Source: Palsa-892 sp035295845
GTDB taxonomy: Bacteria > Pseudomonadota > Alphaproteobacteria > Rhizobiales > Xanthobacteraceae
Reading direction: 5' to 3'
Assembly (NCBI GenBank): GCA_035295845.1
Contig: DATGIF010000025.1
Location: 46,899 to 110,898 of the forward strand
Length of the DNA: 64,000 nucleotides
Positions 27,934 through 36,609 of this stretch are shown here, in pieces. The notes below the pieces were generated by a model. The model was not told the origin of the DNA. It was given only the letters and a program-made list of their open reading frames with translations, and ran no database searches. The position numbers were made by a program, and so were the translations under genes. The first letter of the stretch is position 1. The number at the start of each line of letters is the position of its first letter.

Positions 27934-29406
27934 TCAGCTGAGCGCGCAGTTCCTTGCGATCTCCGCCGCGTTCGCGAGCGTATCGACCTTCCAGCAAAGA
28001 TCCATTGCTTGCCGGATCGCCGGCGCCGGCAATATGCCGTCGGCAAGATCCGTGAATTTCGCCTCGAGCGCCGCATCGCTCATCGGCGCATCGAGGCTGC
28101 CGATGGCGTGCTCGATGAAGCGGTGCAGCGTGCGGCCGTCCTTGAGCACGATCGTCATGTCGACCTGCGCCGGATCGATTCCCGGCGTGATGACGGGAAC
28201 GACCTCGCTCCGCAAGGCGACGACCGCGGGATCGTTCACGGCGCGATCGCTGAACTGCTTCTCGCCGCCCGCGCCCTCGATGATCGCGATTGCAACCGCG
28301 TGATAGATGCTGAACTTTCCCTCGAGCCCCTCGCGCGGCGTCTTCTTGCCGGTGAGTTCGAGCACCAAGGGGTGCACCTTGAGGTCGACGCGCTCGATCT
28401 GCTCCGCCGTCAACTTGTTTTCGTTCCGAAGCTGGATCGCGGCGTCGATCGCCGGGTGCAGCACGATTCCGCAGGCGAACGGCTTGTAGGTGTTGAGCGC
28501 GGCCTCGTAGCGCTGGCCCAGGTCCTCGGTGATTTCCTTGTAATCTTGCTTGGTGCTGATCGTGTTGGCCCAGCCGCGCTTCGCCTCGATCATGCCGTCC
28601 GAACTCGTGTAGTTCTTCGACGCTAGCAGTGCCGCGAAGATGCCGTTGCTCGCGGCGCGGCCCGGATTGAAGCTCTTGTTCATCGAGCCGAACGACTCGC
28701 GCAGCCCCACGGGCTGCGAGGCGGCAAGCCCCAGCGCCCACACCATCTGCTGCTCGTTCAGGCCGAGGAGCTTTCCGGCGGCGGCCGCGGCGCCGAAGAC
28801 GCCGGCGGTGCCGGTGATGTGCCAGCCGGCGTCGTAATGGTTCGGATAGACGGCGTTGCCGATCCGGCACTCGGTCTCGACGCCGAGCACGAGCGCGTTG
28901 AGGAAATCCTTGCCCGTGACCGGCTGCATCTCGGAGATCGCAAGGATCGCCGAGGCGACGGGGCCGGCCGGGTGAATGATCGTCTTCAGATGCGTGTCGT
29001 CGTAATCGAAGATGTGGCTGGAAACGCCGTTGATGAAGGCGGCGTTCATGATGTCGAAGCGCTCGCGGCGCCCGAGAAGCGAGGCCTGCGGCGGGCCGGA
29101 GAAGGGGCCGAGTGCCGCGGCCGCGATGTCCACCGTCTGATGGCGCGAGCCGCCGATGGCGACGCCCACCCAGTTGAGCAGCGTGCGGCTGCCCTCCTTG
29201 CGGACGTTCTGCGGCAAATCGTCGTATTTGGCCGTGACCACGTAGTGCGCGAGCGTTTTTGTCACATCCTTCGGCGCCGCCGCGGGCGCCGCGGCCTTTT
29301 GGGCGTCGGCGGGCGCGGGCTGTGCCGCGGCCGTCCGCGAGAGCGCGCCGGCGAAGGCGGGAAGTATCGCGGCCGCGCGCAAAACCGTTCGGCGATCCGT
29401 GGGCAT
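27934..29406 (-). CDS. MmgE/PrpD-family protein with a Tat-like signal
   Basis: 490 residues. The body belongs to the 2-methylcitrate dehydratase/iminodisuccinate epimerase family (IFDYDDTHLKTIIHPAGPV, DAGWHITGTAGVFGAAAAAGK, SFNPGRAASNGI, HPAIDAAIQL). Family members are normally cytosolic, but here the N-terminus MPTDRRTVLRAAAIL has a twin-arginine motif, hydrophobic core and AAAQ cleavage region, followed by a Pro/Ala-rich spacer. Export by Tat is inferred. Adjacent Zn-dehydrogenase suggests a hydroxyacid or carboxylate degradative pair. Confidence 0.82.
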   Translation of the reverse strand: MPTDRRTVLRAAAILPAFAGALSRTAAAQPAPADAQKAAAPAAAPKDVTKTLAHYVVTAKYDDLPQNVRKEGSRTLLNWVGVAIGGSRHQTVDIAAAALGPFSGPPQASLLGRRERFDIMNAAFINGVSSHIFDYDDTHLKTIIHPAGPVASAILAISEMQPVTGKDFLNALVLGVETECRIGNAVYPNHYDAGWHITGTAGVFGAAAAAGKLLGLNEQQMVWALGLAASQPVGLRESFGSMNKSFNPGRAASNGIFAALLASKNYTSSDGMIEAKRGWANTISTKQDYKEITEDLGQRYEAALNTYKPFACGIVLHPAIDAAIQLRNENKLTAEQIERVDLKVHPLVLELTGKKTPREGLEGKFSIYHAVAIAIIEGAGGEKQFSDRAVNDPAVVALRSEVVPVITPGIDPAQVDMTIVLKDGRTLHRFIEHAIGSLDAPMSDAALEAKFTDLADGILPAPAIRQAMDLCWKVDTLANAAEIARNCALS

Positions 29407-29491
29407 GGCGTTCCTCCGGAAGTTCTTTTGTTTGAACCGGTGGAGGAACGGTTGGCCGATCCCGCGCGATAGTCAAGCGGGATGCGCCGTA

Positions 29492-29893
29492 TCAAACCCC
29501 GGTTGATTTTTTGGCCGCCGCCGCGAGCGCGGCGGTCATCGCGCCCGTGATCTGATCCACTTGTCCCGAAAGATTGTGCCGGGACGCGAACCAGGCCGGA
29601 TCATTGTAGGCGAGCCAGACCTTGCCCGTCGCGTCTTCCCAGGCGAGCGCCTTCAGCGGCAAGTCAATTCCGATCGCTTGATTGGCCTGCATCAGCGGCG
29701 TGCCCGCCTTGGCATTGCCGAAAATAAGAAGTTCCGTCGGCCGCAACGCCAAGCCGGCCTTGTTTGCGCCGGCGGCGTGATCGATGCGGGCAAAGATTTC
29801 CATTCCTTTGGATTTCACATCCGCTTGAAGTCGATCGATCGTATCCTTGACGCTGTGGGCGCTCTCCACACGAACCAGTCCGTTTTCGGCCAT
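29492..29893 (-). CDS. DUF302-family protein
   Basis: 133 residues. The DUF302 fold is clear: VKDTIDRLQADVKSKGMEIF, ARIDHAAGANKAGLALRPTE, LLIFGNAKAGTPLMQANQAI, GIDLPLKALAWEDATGKVWL. DUF302 proteins are small cytosolic or periplasmic alpha/beta domains of unknown role, frequent near redox and sulfur genes. Starts at ATG with AAGGGAGCG. Separated from the MmgE/PrpD gene by 85 bases. Confidence 0.85.
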   Translation of the reverse strand: MAENGLVRVESAHSVKDTIDRLQADVKSKGMEIFARIDHAAGANKAGLALRPTELLIFGNAKAGTPLMQANQAIGIDLPLKALAWEDATGKVWLAYNDPAWFASRHNLSGQVDQITGAMTAALAAAAKKSTGV

Positions 29894-29982
29894 TTCGCGC
29901 TCCCTTTCGCGTTGACTTTGAAGGTTAGGGAACCCTATCTTTCCGCGACAAGCTTCGTTTCGGACGAAACAAGCGAGGAATC

Positions 29983-30291
29983 ATGAAGCCCGCGCATTCG
30001 CATCTGACGCAATTTCGTCTCGCGGTTTTGGCGGCTGGACTGCTCGCCGCGTCCGCGGCGCACGCCTGGACGGTTGAAGGCAAGTCGAAGGACGATGGCA
30101 ACATGTTCATCGATCCCGACGTGAAGGTCGAGCAATTCAATAACGGAAATGTTCCCACGCAGCCGGGCGGCACCTCGTTTCGCTTCAATGTCGGGCCGTC
30201 GAACAGCCTCTTCGGCCGTCCCTATGACAACGGTCTCGGCGCCGCCGGTCAATTCATCCCGCTGCCCGGCCAGACCCCCGAACGGCGTTAA
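29983..30291 (+). CDS. Small exported protein of unknown function
   Basis: 102 residues, ATG with GAGGAA upstream. Signal peptide (LAVLAAGLLAASAAHA/WTV). The mature segment is polar and glycine/asparagine-rich (KSKDDGNMFIDPDVKVEQFN, RFNVGPSNSLFGRPYDNG) with no cysteines. It precedes a DoxX gene by 24 bases and may be co-transcribed with it. Confidence 0.55.
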   Translation: MKPAHSHLTQFRLAVLAAGLLAASAAHAWTVEGKSKDDGNMFIDPDVKVEQFNNGNVPTQPGGTSFRFNVGPSNSLFGRPYDNGLGAAGQFIPLPGQTPERR

Positions 30292-30315
30292 ATTCCGCCC
30301 GCCGCCCGCCGCCCG

Positions 30316-30729
30316 ATGTCGCGCGCCGATCTCATCCCCTATGGCGCGCTGTTGTTGCGGGTGGCACTGGGCACGCTGTTCATCGCGCACGGGCTGCTCA
30401 AATTGCTGGTGCATAAACCGGCGGGCACCGCTGCTTATTTCCGTTCGTTGGGCCTGCCGGGTTTCGTGGGATATCTGACCATGGCCGCCGAACTCGGCGG
30501 CGGCACATTGCTGATCCTGGGTGTCGGCACGAGCCTCGTCGCGCTCGCACTGATCCCGCTCATTCTCGGCACCATCTACATGGTGCACGGCGCCAATGGC
30601 TGGGTCTTCGCCAACCCGGGCGGCGGCTGGGAATTTCCGGCCTTCTGGGCGGTCGCGCTCGTGGTGCAGGCGCTCCTCGGCAGCGGCGTTTACTCTCTCG
30701 GACACTTGCTCGGCATCGCCTGGCGATAG
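30316..30729 (+). CDS. DoxX-family membrane protein
   Basis: 137 residues with four transmembrane helices; the N-terminal segment LLRVALGTLFIAHGLLKL and the helix-2 region GTAAYFRSLGLPGFVGYLTM are DoxX/SURF4-like. Family members are inner-membrane proteins associated with quinol oxidation and redox stress in some systems; role here inferred. Starts at ATG (MSRADLIPYG). Short spacing after the exported protein. Confidence 0.85.
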   Translation: MSRADLIPYGALLLRVALGTLFIAHGLLKLLVHKPAGTAAYFRSLGLPGFVGYLTMAAELGGGTLLILGVGTSLVALALIPLILGTIYMVHGANGWVFANPGGGWEFPAFWAVALVVQALLGSGVYSLGHLLGIAWR

Positions 30730-30822
30730 CGCAAGGTCCCGGCCGGTCTTGCCGGAGTGGCGGCGAGGGCGAACTTGCAAGCAGGCGCGGCCGCTCTAAC
30801 TCTCTCGAACATAACGCAGTTT

Positions 30823-30857
30823 GCCTGTCACGTCGGCTTTGTGTAAGGCTGACAGGC
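30823..30857 (+). other. Strong stem-loop in the dxs leader
   Basis: GCCTGTCA at 30,823-30,830 and its exact inverse TGACAGGC at 30,850-30,857, with a 19-base loop, about 28 bases before the dxs start. No T run follows, so it is not a terminator. It may be a regulatory 5'-UTR structure or a protein site; no known riboswitch match is claimed. Confidence 0.45.
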
Positions 30858-30884
30858 TTGTCCGTAATGTGATGGAAGGCGCCC

Positions 30885-32798
30885 TTGCCGGTCAAAACGC
30901 CGCTGCTCGACACCGTCCGCTGGCCCGCTGATCTCCGCCGGCTCGCGCCTTCGCAACTGAAGCAAGTCGCCGACGAATTGCGGCAGGAAACCATCGACGC
31001 CGTCTCCGTCACCGGCGGCCATTTGGGCGCCGGGCTCGGCGTCATCGAGCTCACCGTCGCGCTCCACTACGTCTTCGACACGCCGAACGACCGGCTGATC
31101 TGGGATGTCGGCCACCAGGCCTATCCGCACAAGATCCTGACCGGGCGGCGCGACCGCATCCGCACGCTGCGCCAGGGCGGCGGCCTTTCCGGCTTCACCA
31201 AGCGCGCCGAAAGCGAATACGACCCCTTCGGCGCGGCGCATGCCTCCACCTCGATCTCCGCCGGTCTCGGCATGGCGATCGCGCGCGACCTCAAGGGCGG
31301 CAACAACAACATCGTCTGCGTGATCGGCGACGGCGCGCTCTCCGCCGGCATGGCCTATGAGGCGATGAACAACGCCGGCGCCATCAACTCGCGCCTGATC
31401 GTGATCCTCAACGACAACGACATGTCGATCGCGCCGCCCGTGGGCGCGATGTCCGCTTATCTCGCGCGCCGCCTTTCCGGCCGCACCTTTTTGCGCATGC
31501 ACAAATTGTGGGATTGGACGGCGCCGCGGCTGCCGAAGCGGGTCGCGCAATTCATCCACCGCGCCTTCGAACACACGCTCGGCTTCCTCACCGGCGGCAC
31601 CTTGTTCGAGGAGCTTGGCTTCGAATATGTCGGCCCGCTCGACGGCCACAATCTCGATCACCTGGTGCCGGTTCTGCAACGCGTGCGCGACAACAAGATA
31701 GGCCCGACCCTCGTCCACGTGGTGACCAAGAAGGGCAAGGGCTACGCGCCGGCGGAAGCTTCCGACGACAAATATCATGGTGTCGTGAAGTTCGACGTCG
31801 CGACCGGCGCGCAGACAAAATCGAAAGCGGGAGCGCCGTCCTACACCAAAGTGTTCGCCGAAAGCCTGATCAAGGAAGCGGGGAAGGACAAGAGAATCGT
31901 CGCGATCACGGCGGCGATGCCCTCCGGCACCGGCCTTGATCTCTTCGCGCGCGAATTTCCCGATCGCTGCTTCGACGTCGGCATCGCCGAGCAGCACGCG
32001 GTCACCTTCGCGGCGGGCCTTGCCGCCGAAGGCTACAAGCCCTTCGCCGCGCTCTACTCGACCTTCCTGCAGCGCGCCTATGACCAGGTCGTGCATGACG
32101 TCGCGATCCAGAAGCTGCCGGTGCGCTTTGCCATCGATCGCGCCGGCTTCGTCGGCGCCGACGGCCCGACGCATGCGGGCTCGTTCGATGTCGCCTATCT
32201 TGCGTGCCTTCCCGATTTCGTGGTGATGGCGGCCGCCGACGAGGCGGAGCTCGTGCACATGGTGGCGACCGCCGCCGCGATCAACGACCGGCCTTCCGCC
32301 TTCCGCTTTCCGCGCGGCGAGGGCACTGGCGTCGCCATGCCCGCCGAAGGCAAGCCCCTGGAAATCGGCCGCGGCCGCGTCCTGCGCGAGGGCACGGCGG
32401 CGGCGATCCTTTCCTTCGGCGCGCGGCTTTCCGAATGCCTCTTGGCCGCCGACGATCTTGCCGCCCACGGCCTGTCGGTGACGGTCGCCGACGCCCGCTT
32501 CGCCAAGCCCCTGGACCGCGACCTCGTGCTCAGGCTCGCGCGCTCGCACGAGGTGCTCGTGACCATCGAAGAGGGATCGGCGGGCGGCTTCGCGAGCCAC
32601 GTGCTCGAACTTCTCGCGCGCGAAGGCGCACTCGACCGCGTCAAGGTGCGTCCGCTGGTGCTTCCCGATGCCTTCGTCGATCAGGATTCGCCGGCCGCCA
32701 TGTACGCGCGCGCGGGCCTCGACCGCAAAGGCATCGTCGCCTCGGTGCTGTCGGCGCTCGGCAAACCCCTCGACGTCCGCCAGGTCGCGAGCCGCTGA
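30885..32798 (+). CDS. dxs: 1-deoxy-D-xylulose-5-phosphate synthase
   Basis: TPP-dependent first enzyme of the MEP pathway (pyruvate + glyceraldehyde-3-phosphate). 637 residues, family length. TPP motif GDGALSAGMAYEAMNNAGAI with NDN, the catalytic HVVTKKGKGYAPAE region, and GIAEQHAVTFAAGLA are all present, as are the DXS-specific WDVGHQAYPHKILTGR and LYSTFLQRAYDQVVHDV. Starts at TTG with GGAAGG five bases upstream. Together with ispE (window start) two MEP enzymes are encoded here. Confidence 0.96.
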   Translation: MPVKTPLLDTVRWPADLRRLAPSQLKQVADELRQETIDAVSVTGGHLGAGLGVIELTVALHYVFDTPNDRLIWDVGHQAYPHKILTGRRDRIRTLRQGGGLSGFTKRAESEYDPFGAAHASTSISAGLGMAIARDLKGGNNNIVCVIGDGALSAGMAYEAMNNAGAINSRLIVILNDNDMSIAPPVGAMSAYLARRLSGRTFLRMHKLWDWTAPRLPKRVAQFIHRAFEHTLGFLTGGTLFEELGFEYVGPLDGHNLDHLVPVLQRVRDNKIGPTLVHVVTKKGKGYAPAEASDDKYHGVVKFDVATGAQTKSKAGAPSYTKVFAESLIKEAGKDKRIVAITAAMPSGTGLDLFAREFPDRCFDVGIAEQHAVTFAAGLAAEGYKPFAALYSTFLQRAYDQVVHDVAIQKLPVRFAIDRAGFVGADGPTHAGSFDVAYLACLPDFVVMAAADEAELVHMVATAAAINDRPSAFRFPRGEGTGVAMPAEGKPLEIGRGRVLREGTAAAILSFGARLSECLLAADDLAAHGLSVTVADARFAKPLDRDLVLRLARSHEVLVTIEEGSAGGFASHVLELLAREGALDRVKVRPLVLPDAFVDQDSPAAMYARAGLDRKGIVASVLSALGKPLDVRQVASR

Positions 32799-32850
32799 AC
32801 GATCCACGCGCGATAATGCGGGGCCGTGCCGCCGTTGCCGGCGACTGCGC

Positions 32851-32879
32851 TTGACAATCGCGCCTGCGGGTTTAGTTAT
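32851..32879 (+). promoter_or_regulatory. Candidate sigma-70-type promoter for the MATE gene
   Basis: A perfect -35 hexamer TTGACA (32,851-32,856), 17-base spacer, and AGTTAT at 32,874-32,879 as a weak -10. Transcription from it would start just before the leader hairpins. Seen by eye only. Confidence 0.4.
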
Positions 32880-32886
32880 TCGCGCA

Positions 32887-32954
32887 TGGGGACGATGCGA
32901 TCTCCCCACGAGGCGACATGCTGAAGAATCGCGTCCCGCTCAACATGAGGACGC
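32887..32954 (+). promoter_or_regulatory. Two tandem hairpins in the MATE leader, the second holding the ribosome site
   Basis: Hairpin 1: TGGGGA at 32,887-32,892 and GAT at 32,894-32,896 pair with ATC and TCCCCA up to 32,908 (nine pairs, one bulge). Hairpin 2: GCGTCC at 32,931-32,936 pairs with GGACGC at 32,949-32,954, which includes part of the GAGGA ribosome site four bases from the zone before the ATG at 32,958. This geometry could let translation respond to a ligand; no known riboswitch class fits fully. Confidence 0.45.
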
Positions 32955-32957
32955 ACC

Positions 32958-34367
32958 ATGTCGTCAATCGGCACGATTCCTTCCGAAAAAGTAACGCATT
33001 CTGACGCTTCGCCGCGGCCCGCTGCCGCGCGCACGAAGCTTTTGCTCGAAGGCCCGATCGTATCGACGCTTCTGCGGCTCGCGGCGCCGAATGTCGTCGT
33101 CAACGTCATCCTCATCGCGGTAACGGCGAGCGTGGACGCGCATTTTGTCGGCCGCCTCGGCGCCGGCGCGCTCGCCGGGCTTTCACTCGTTTTTCCCATG
33201 CTCATGCTGATGCAGCAGATGGCGAACGGCAGCATGGGCGGCGCCATCGCCTCGGCGATCGCGCGCGCCATCGGATCCGGACGCGAGAGGGATGCGGCGG
33301 CACTCGCCTGGCACGGCATATGGGTCGCCGCCGGCATGGCCGCGCTGTTCTCGCTGATTTTGCTGTCCGCCGGCCCCGCGATCTACGCGCTGATGAGCGG
33401 CGACCGGGCGATCCGCGCCGCCGCCCTCGAATATTCGAATATGATTTTTGCCGGCGCGCTTGCTTACTGGATGCTCAGCGCTCTCACGAGCATCGTTCGC
33501 GGCACGGGACAGGCGGCGGTGCTCGCCGTCGTCTATGTGGCCGCGGAGGCTTTGCACATTCTGTTGGTGCCGCTCCTTGTTTTCGGGCTGGGGCCCATTC
33601 CCGCCTTGGGAATCACCGGCGCCGGCATCGCCACGGTCGGCTCGTTTGCCGCCGCGGGCATTGTGCTTGCTTGCTATATCGCCGCCGGACGGACGTCGGT
33701 CACGATTTCGTTCCGCACGCGGCTTGAGCGGCGCTTGTTCGTCGAAATCCTGCGGGTTGGACTGCCGATGTCGTTGCAGCCGATCATCAACAACTCGACG
33801 CTCGCGACCCTCACCGCTTTTGCCGGCGCGCTCGGCACGGCCGCGCTCGCCGGCTTCGGTGCCGCGATCCGGCTCGAATATCTTCTGTACCCGCTGACGT
33901 TCGGTCTCGGCGCCGGATTGTTGGCGATGGTCGGAACCAACATCGGCGCCGGCCAATTCGCGCGCGCGGAGAAGATCACCTGGACGGCGGCCGCGCTCGC
34001 CATGAGCGTCACCGGCTGCATCGGTTTGTTCGCGCTGATCCAGCCGGCCGCCTGGATTGCAATCTTCAACGCCGATCCCGCCGTCCAGTCCGCCGGCGCG
34101 AGCTATCTTTCTATCGCGGGTTTTGCCTACCCGTTGTTGGGCCTCGGCATGACGATGAATTTTGCGTTCCAGGCGGCCGGCCGGCCGCTGTGGCCGCTGA
34201 TCGGGATCACGAGCCGGCTCGTTGTCGTCGCGGTCGGCGGCTGGCTGGGGGCGGTCACGAGCCTCGTGGGCCTCGGCTATCTCACCGTCGCCGCCCTTGT
34301 CGCTTTTGGCGGGAGCTTGGGAACCGCATTCCGCTCCGGCCTCTGGCGGCCGCAGCCGGAGCGATAG
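32958..34367 (+). CDS. MATE-family efflux transporter
   Basis: 469 residues, twelve hydrophobic helices in two halves. Halves begin LLLEGPIVSTLLRLAAPNVV and VGLPMSLQPIINNSTLATLT. MATE proteins expel cationic drugs or metabolites using sodium or proton gradients; the substrate cannot be read. ATG preceded by GAGGA within a hairpin. It sits in the interval separating dxs from tlyA. Confidence 0.9.
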   Translation: MSSIGTIPSEKVTHSDASPRPAAARTKLLLEGPIVSTLLRLAAPNVVVNVILIAVTASVDAHFVGRLGAGALAGLSLVFPMLMLMQQMANGSMGGAIASAIARAIGSGRERDAAALAWHGIWVAAGMAALFSLILLSAGPAIYALMSGDRAIRAAALEYSNMIFAGALAYWMLSALTSIVRGTGQAAVLAVVYVAAEALHILLVPLLVFGLGPIPALGITGAGIATVGSFAAAGIVLACYIAAGRTSVTISFRTRLERRLFVEILRVGLPMSLQPIINNSTLATLTAFAGALGTAALAGFGAAIRLEYLLYPLTFGLGAGLLAMVGTNIGAGQFARAEKITWTAAALAMSVTGCIGLFALIQPAAWIAIFNADPAVQSAGASYLSIAGFAYPLLGLGMTMNFAFQAAGRPLWPLIGITSRLVVVAVGGWLGAVTSLVGLGYLTVAALVAFGGSLGTAFRSGLWRPQPER

Positions 34368-34444
34368 ATTTCATGCGATCCGTCGCCGCGCCGGGCATCC
34401 TTCCGTGAAGCAGGGCGAAATTCGCCGGCCATCTTCCTGTTCGA

Positions 34445-35257
34445 TTAAAGCGTGGCGATATTGACGTTCTTGTAGTGCTGCATCCTGTTCAGCACGCCGA
34501 GGCAATATTCCCGGCCGCTGGCGATAAATCCGGAGTTCGTTCCCGCGTAATATTTGTTGGCGGCAAGGCACAGGTCGCCGCCGGCTTCCTCGAGCGCGGC
34601 CTTCAGATATTTTATGCCGTACTTTGCGCTGTTGTGGCAGCGCAGGAGTTCTTCCGGCTTGCCGCGGAAGCCCATGGCGACGGCGGTCGGATAGAGGATT
34701 TGCAGGACGCCCATCGCGTCCGCGGTCGAGATCACGTTGCAGGTAAAGCCGCTTTCTTGTTCGGCGACCGCCAGGGCAAAATCGAGCGGCACCCCCTGCA
34801 TTTGCGCCTCGAACGCGACAAGGTTCTTGACGTTCAGGACCCTGCCTTCGCGGTCCTGCGGATTCTTCTCGCACGACACGCGCTCGCGTTCCTTGCAGCC
34901 GACAATGGTAAATCCGGGCCCGGTGAAGGTAATGTAGCGCGGGCCCGACAGGCGGTCGAAATAGCCCTCGTAGTCGGCGACGACGACCGTGATGATGGCG
35001 GCAACCAGCAGCTGGCAGAGCGTTCGCTTGATGAAGTGCCGCGTCTGCTCCTCGAATGTGGGCGCGCCGCTTTGCAGGCGCTCAAGCTTTCGTTCCAGCG
35101 AAACGGTGATCGACGGGTCGATCTCAAAGCCGCGCCGCCGCCGGCGCAGCCGGCGCGCAAGCTTGCGCTTGATGTTTTTGAGCTCCTGCTTTCGATTTTT
35201 CTCGACACGCTCACGCTCGATGCGCGCGTGCGGCAACTCTAGAATTGATACCGGCAT
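34445..35257 (-). CDS. Membrane-anchored lytic transglycosylase-like protein (SLT domain)
   Basis: About 270 residues. A strongly basic N-terminal region (KRKLARRLRRRRRG), one transmembrane helix (LCQLLVAAIITVVVADY), then a periplasmic SLT-type lysozyme fold: catalytic Glu in AVAEQESGFTCN, GVLQILYPTAVAMGF, AKYGIKYLKAALEEAGG and ANKYYAGTNS. Cuts peptidoglycan glycan strands. A TTG 37 codons upstream (35,368) gives a longer form; neither start has a strong ribosome site. Extra cysteines (four) suggest disulfides. Confidence 0.75.
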   Translation of the reverse strand: MPVSILELPHARIERERVEKNRKQELKNIKRKLARRLRRRRRGFEIDPSITVSLERKLERLQSGAPTFEEQTRHFIKRTLCQLLVAAIITVVVADYEGYFDRLSGPRYITFTGPGFTIVGCKERERVSCEKNPQDREGRVLNVKNLVAFEAQMQGVPLDFALAVAEQESGFTCNVISTADAMGVLQILYPTAVAMGFRGKPEELLRCHNSAKYGIKYLKAALEEAGGDLCLAANKYYAGTNSGFIASGREYCLGVLNRMQHYKNVNIATL

Positions 35258-35368
35258 TTTTCCCGCAAGCAGATTGAGAAGAATTTTCCCGCTGTCGTTC
35301 CCCGAAAGGAACGCGAAACCTACGCAGTCATTCGTCGCCGATGGGTGAAGGGAAACTCTTAGCGGCAA

Positions 35369-35641
35369 TTTAATCCGATCACTACAGGTTGGTTCCGATT
35401 TTACATGCGGGTTCCATCACAAATCGTCACAAAAATTTTCCGAAAAAGTTCCACCGCGGAAAAGCATGAGTTCAAGTTTCATCAAACACATTTTCGCCGC
35501 GTGCCGGCCTGATTGCAGGCGAAGTTCCCATTTGCGTGAATGATTTATTTGCAAATTTTTATTTCAGCGCCGGGTGTCGATGCGCAATAATTTTTCTTTG
35601 CAATGAGGCGGAAAAAATCGCCGGACTAGGATCACTGCAGA
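35369..35641. other. AT-rich intergenic stretch
   Basis: About 270 bases rich in A/T runs (for example AATTTTTATTTC), unlike the flanks. No ORF with a ribosome site, no repeat or tRNA seen. It presumably holds the promoter of the transglycosylase gene and scars of the deletion that truncated the following hydrolase. Confidence 0.5.
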
Positions 35642-35950
35642 GATAAGGCCCGCGAGCATTTCGCGAAACTTTACGCCCGTCCGGGCGCGATGCACGCGGG
35701 ATTTGCTCAATTCGCTGCCTTCGATCAAGACGTCATCGATAACCGTGCATTCCTCGCCAAAGGAAAACTTTCAATGCCGGTGCTCACCATCGGGGGCGAG
35801 AAATCATTCGGCCTCGCGATGGCTGACGTGCTTCGGGCCGGCGCAAGCAACGTGCAGGGCATTGCCATCAAGGATTCCGGCCATTGGCTGATGGAAGAAC
35901 AGCCCGCGGCGACGGTGAAGGCGATCCGCGCTTTTCTCGATGCGAATTGA
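35642..35950 (+). pseudogene. C-terminal remnant of an alpha/beta hydrolase
   Basis: An open frame begins just after a TAG at 35,627 and encodes the last ~100 residues of an epoxide-hydrolase-type alpha/beta hydrolase: YARPGAMHAGFAQFAAFDQD, then MPVLTIGGEKSFG (strand before the acid), and KDSGHWLMEEQPAATVKAIR with the catalytic His. The nucleophile half is missing. No start signal; best read as the decayed 3' end of a lost gene. Confidence 0.75.
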
Positions 35951-36008
35951 CGCGGATCGCGCGCGCGGCGGCTAAAGTCCCGGCGACGGCGCGCGGCTTC
36001 GTCTCCGC

Positions 36009-36446
36009 TCACCAATAATAATAGGAATTGGTCCCGCCATAAAATCCGGGCAGATAAAAGCGGGGATCGTCCACGTAATAATACCGGCCTAGGGGACTGT
36101 AAGAGAAAGGACGGTAATAGGGCCGCTCGTAAACCGGATAGACGGCATACGCTTCGCAACAAGCGTAGACTGCGTAACCGCCATATCGGTAGGCGGGATA
36201 ATAGGCGTAAGGCTCGTAATAGGGCCGGGCCGGTCTCCGCCATGCGTGGACCGAGCGGCGATGGTCGTAGCGCCAACGTCGCGGCTCCATCGGCTCCACA
36301 CTGAGGTCGGCAACTCGCACGAGAGCGTTGTCGGCTACCGGCGCGAAGGCGCCGCTGCCGGGATTTGCCTGCGTCGGCGCGGGCGGCAGCACGGCGCATG
36401 TGAGGCCGATCAGGCTCGCGGCGACGAGATACATTTTTCCGTTCAT
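36009..36446 (-). CDS. Tyrosine-rich exported protein
   Basis: 145 residues, ATG with GAGGAA upstream. Signal peptide MNGKMYLVAASLIGLTCAVL followed by an Ala/Pro region. The C-terminal ~86 residues hold about 24 tyrosines in clusters (RPYYEPYAYYPAYRYGGYAV, GRYYYVDDPRFY, SYYYW) and a CC pair. Similar Tyr-rich small exported proteins occur in Rhizobiales; a surface or matrix role is only inferred. Confidence 0.65.
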   Translation of the reverse strand: MNGKMYLVAASLIGLTCAVLPPAPTQANPGSGAFAPVADNALVRVADLSVEPMEPRRWRYDHRRSVHAWRRPARPYYEPYAYYPAYRYGGYAVYACCEAYAVYPVYERPYYRPFSYSPLGRYYYVDDPRFYLPGFYGGTNSYYYW

Positions 36447-36609
36447 ATCTTCCTCCTCGGCAAGATGATGATCGCGGGCGTTGCCGGAATCTACTTCCAA
36501 TGCGCCCGCCCATCCATTCGCCGGGCGCAAGTAAGTAACGGCAAGGTAAACGCTTGCAGCAGGCCCGGATCTGGGGATTTTTTGCAGAGATCGCGGCGAT
36601 GCGCCGTGG

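Noticed and set aside
30828..32909. A very long minus-strand open frame opposite dxs
   Set aside because: High GC makes antisense frames open; the plus-strand dxs has full family motifs and the antisense protein is arginine/histidine-rich without domains.
32887..32957. Guanidine (mini-ykkC-type) riboswitch before the MATE gene
   Set aside because: Tandem hairpins are present, but the loop motif ACGR is not in the right position in both hairpins.
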